A DNA stretch of 13,709 nucleotides, from assembly GCA_963592385.1 (NCBI GenBank), contig CAVAWX010000051.1, positions 1 to 13,709 on the forward strand, in the 5' to 3' direction. Shown piece by piece: positions 13,707-13,709 of this stretch. The notes under the pieces were generated by a model. That model saw only the letters and a program-made list of their open reading frames with translations. It did no database searches and had not been told where the DNA came from. Origin of the DNA: CAVAWX01 sp963592385 (GTDB lineage Bacteria > Actinomycetota > Coriobacteriia > Coriobacteriales > QAMH01). The position numbers and the translations under genes were made by a program. How positions within the stretch are numbered: position 1 is the first letter of the stretch; every line of letters starts with the position of its first letter.

Positions 13707-13709
13707 GTC

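Noticed and set aside
1..13709. CRISPR array, transposase, phage genes or a biosynthetic cluster
   Set aside because: No spaced direct-repeat arrays, no transposase or integrase motifs and no secondary-metabolite enzymes were seen in any frame.

Overview
This is a high-GC chromosomal segment. The gene content (clpP-clpX next to trigger factor, a secG-tRNA-Leu junction, a pgk-tpiA-gpmI run, tRNAs with encoded CCA, GTG starts, a lipobox lipoprotein) suggests a Gram-positive of the Coriobacteriia, with an Eggerthellaceae-like composition. This placement is an inference from gene order and base composition; no marker-gene phylogeny was possible here.

Everything from 12488 down to 1 is on the minus strand. 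Read in the direction of transcription it comprises: (i) a Ser/Thr-rich SurA-like lipoprotein, followed by the lower-glycolysis set pgk (phosphoglycerate kinase), tpiA (triosephosphate isomerase) and gpmI (cofactor-independent phosphoglycerate mutase); (ii) secG and tRNA-Leu(GAG), ending at a strong terminator hairpin; (iii) apt (adenine phosphoribosyltransferase) with a DUF47/PhoU-like gene; (iv) tRNA-Leu(UAG) and an unusual trigger factor; (v) clpP, clpX and a TRIC-type membrane channel gene, packed as one operon that ends at a terminator; and (vi) sdaA, an L-serine dehydratase that runs off the left edge. (iv) and (v) form a protein-folding and degradation neighbourhood: nascent-chain chaperone, protease and unfoldase. 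(i) supplies three consecutive reactions of the triose part of glycolysis.

The right end (about 12700-13709) differs. Base composition drops and orientation switches to plus. A complete HicA/HicB toxin-antitoxin pair is present, with a near-consensus promoter (TTGACA, 17 nt, TATAAC), a direct repeat inside the promoter that could be the HicB operator, and a perfect 11-bp hairpin near the window edge. It looks like an acquired module placed beside core genes.

Most of the window is ordinary housekeeping sequence. The most unusual points are: a trigger factor that lacks the FKBP/PPIase domain and carries a histone-H1-like Lys/Ala tail; a serine dehydratase with beta, ACT and alpha modules in one chain; a lipoprotein foldase with no rotamase domain and a long Ser/Thr tail; and a short degenerate repeat (GCGGGTGAAGSGG) recurring in several intergenic spacers. 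I do not see a complete, previously undescribed multi-gene system.
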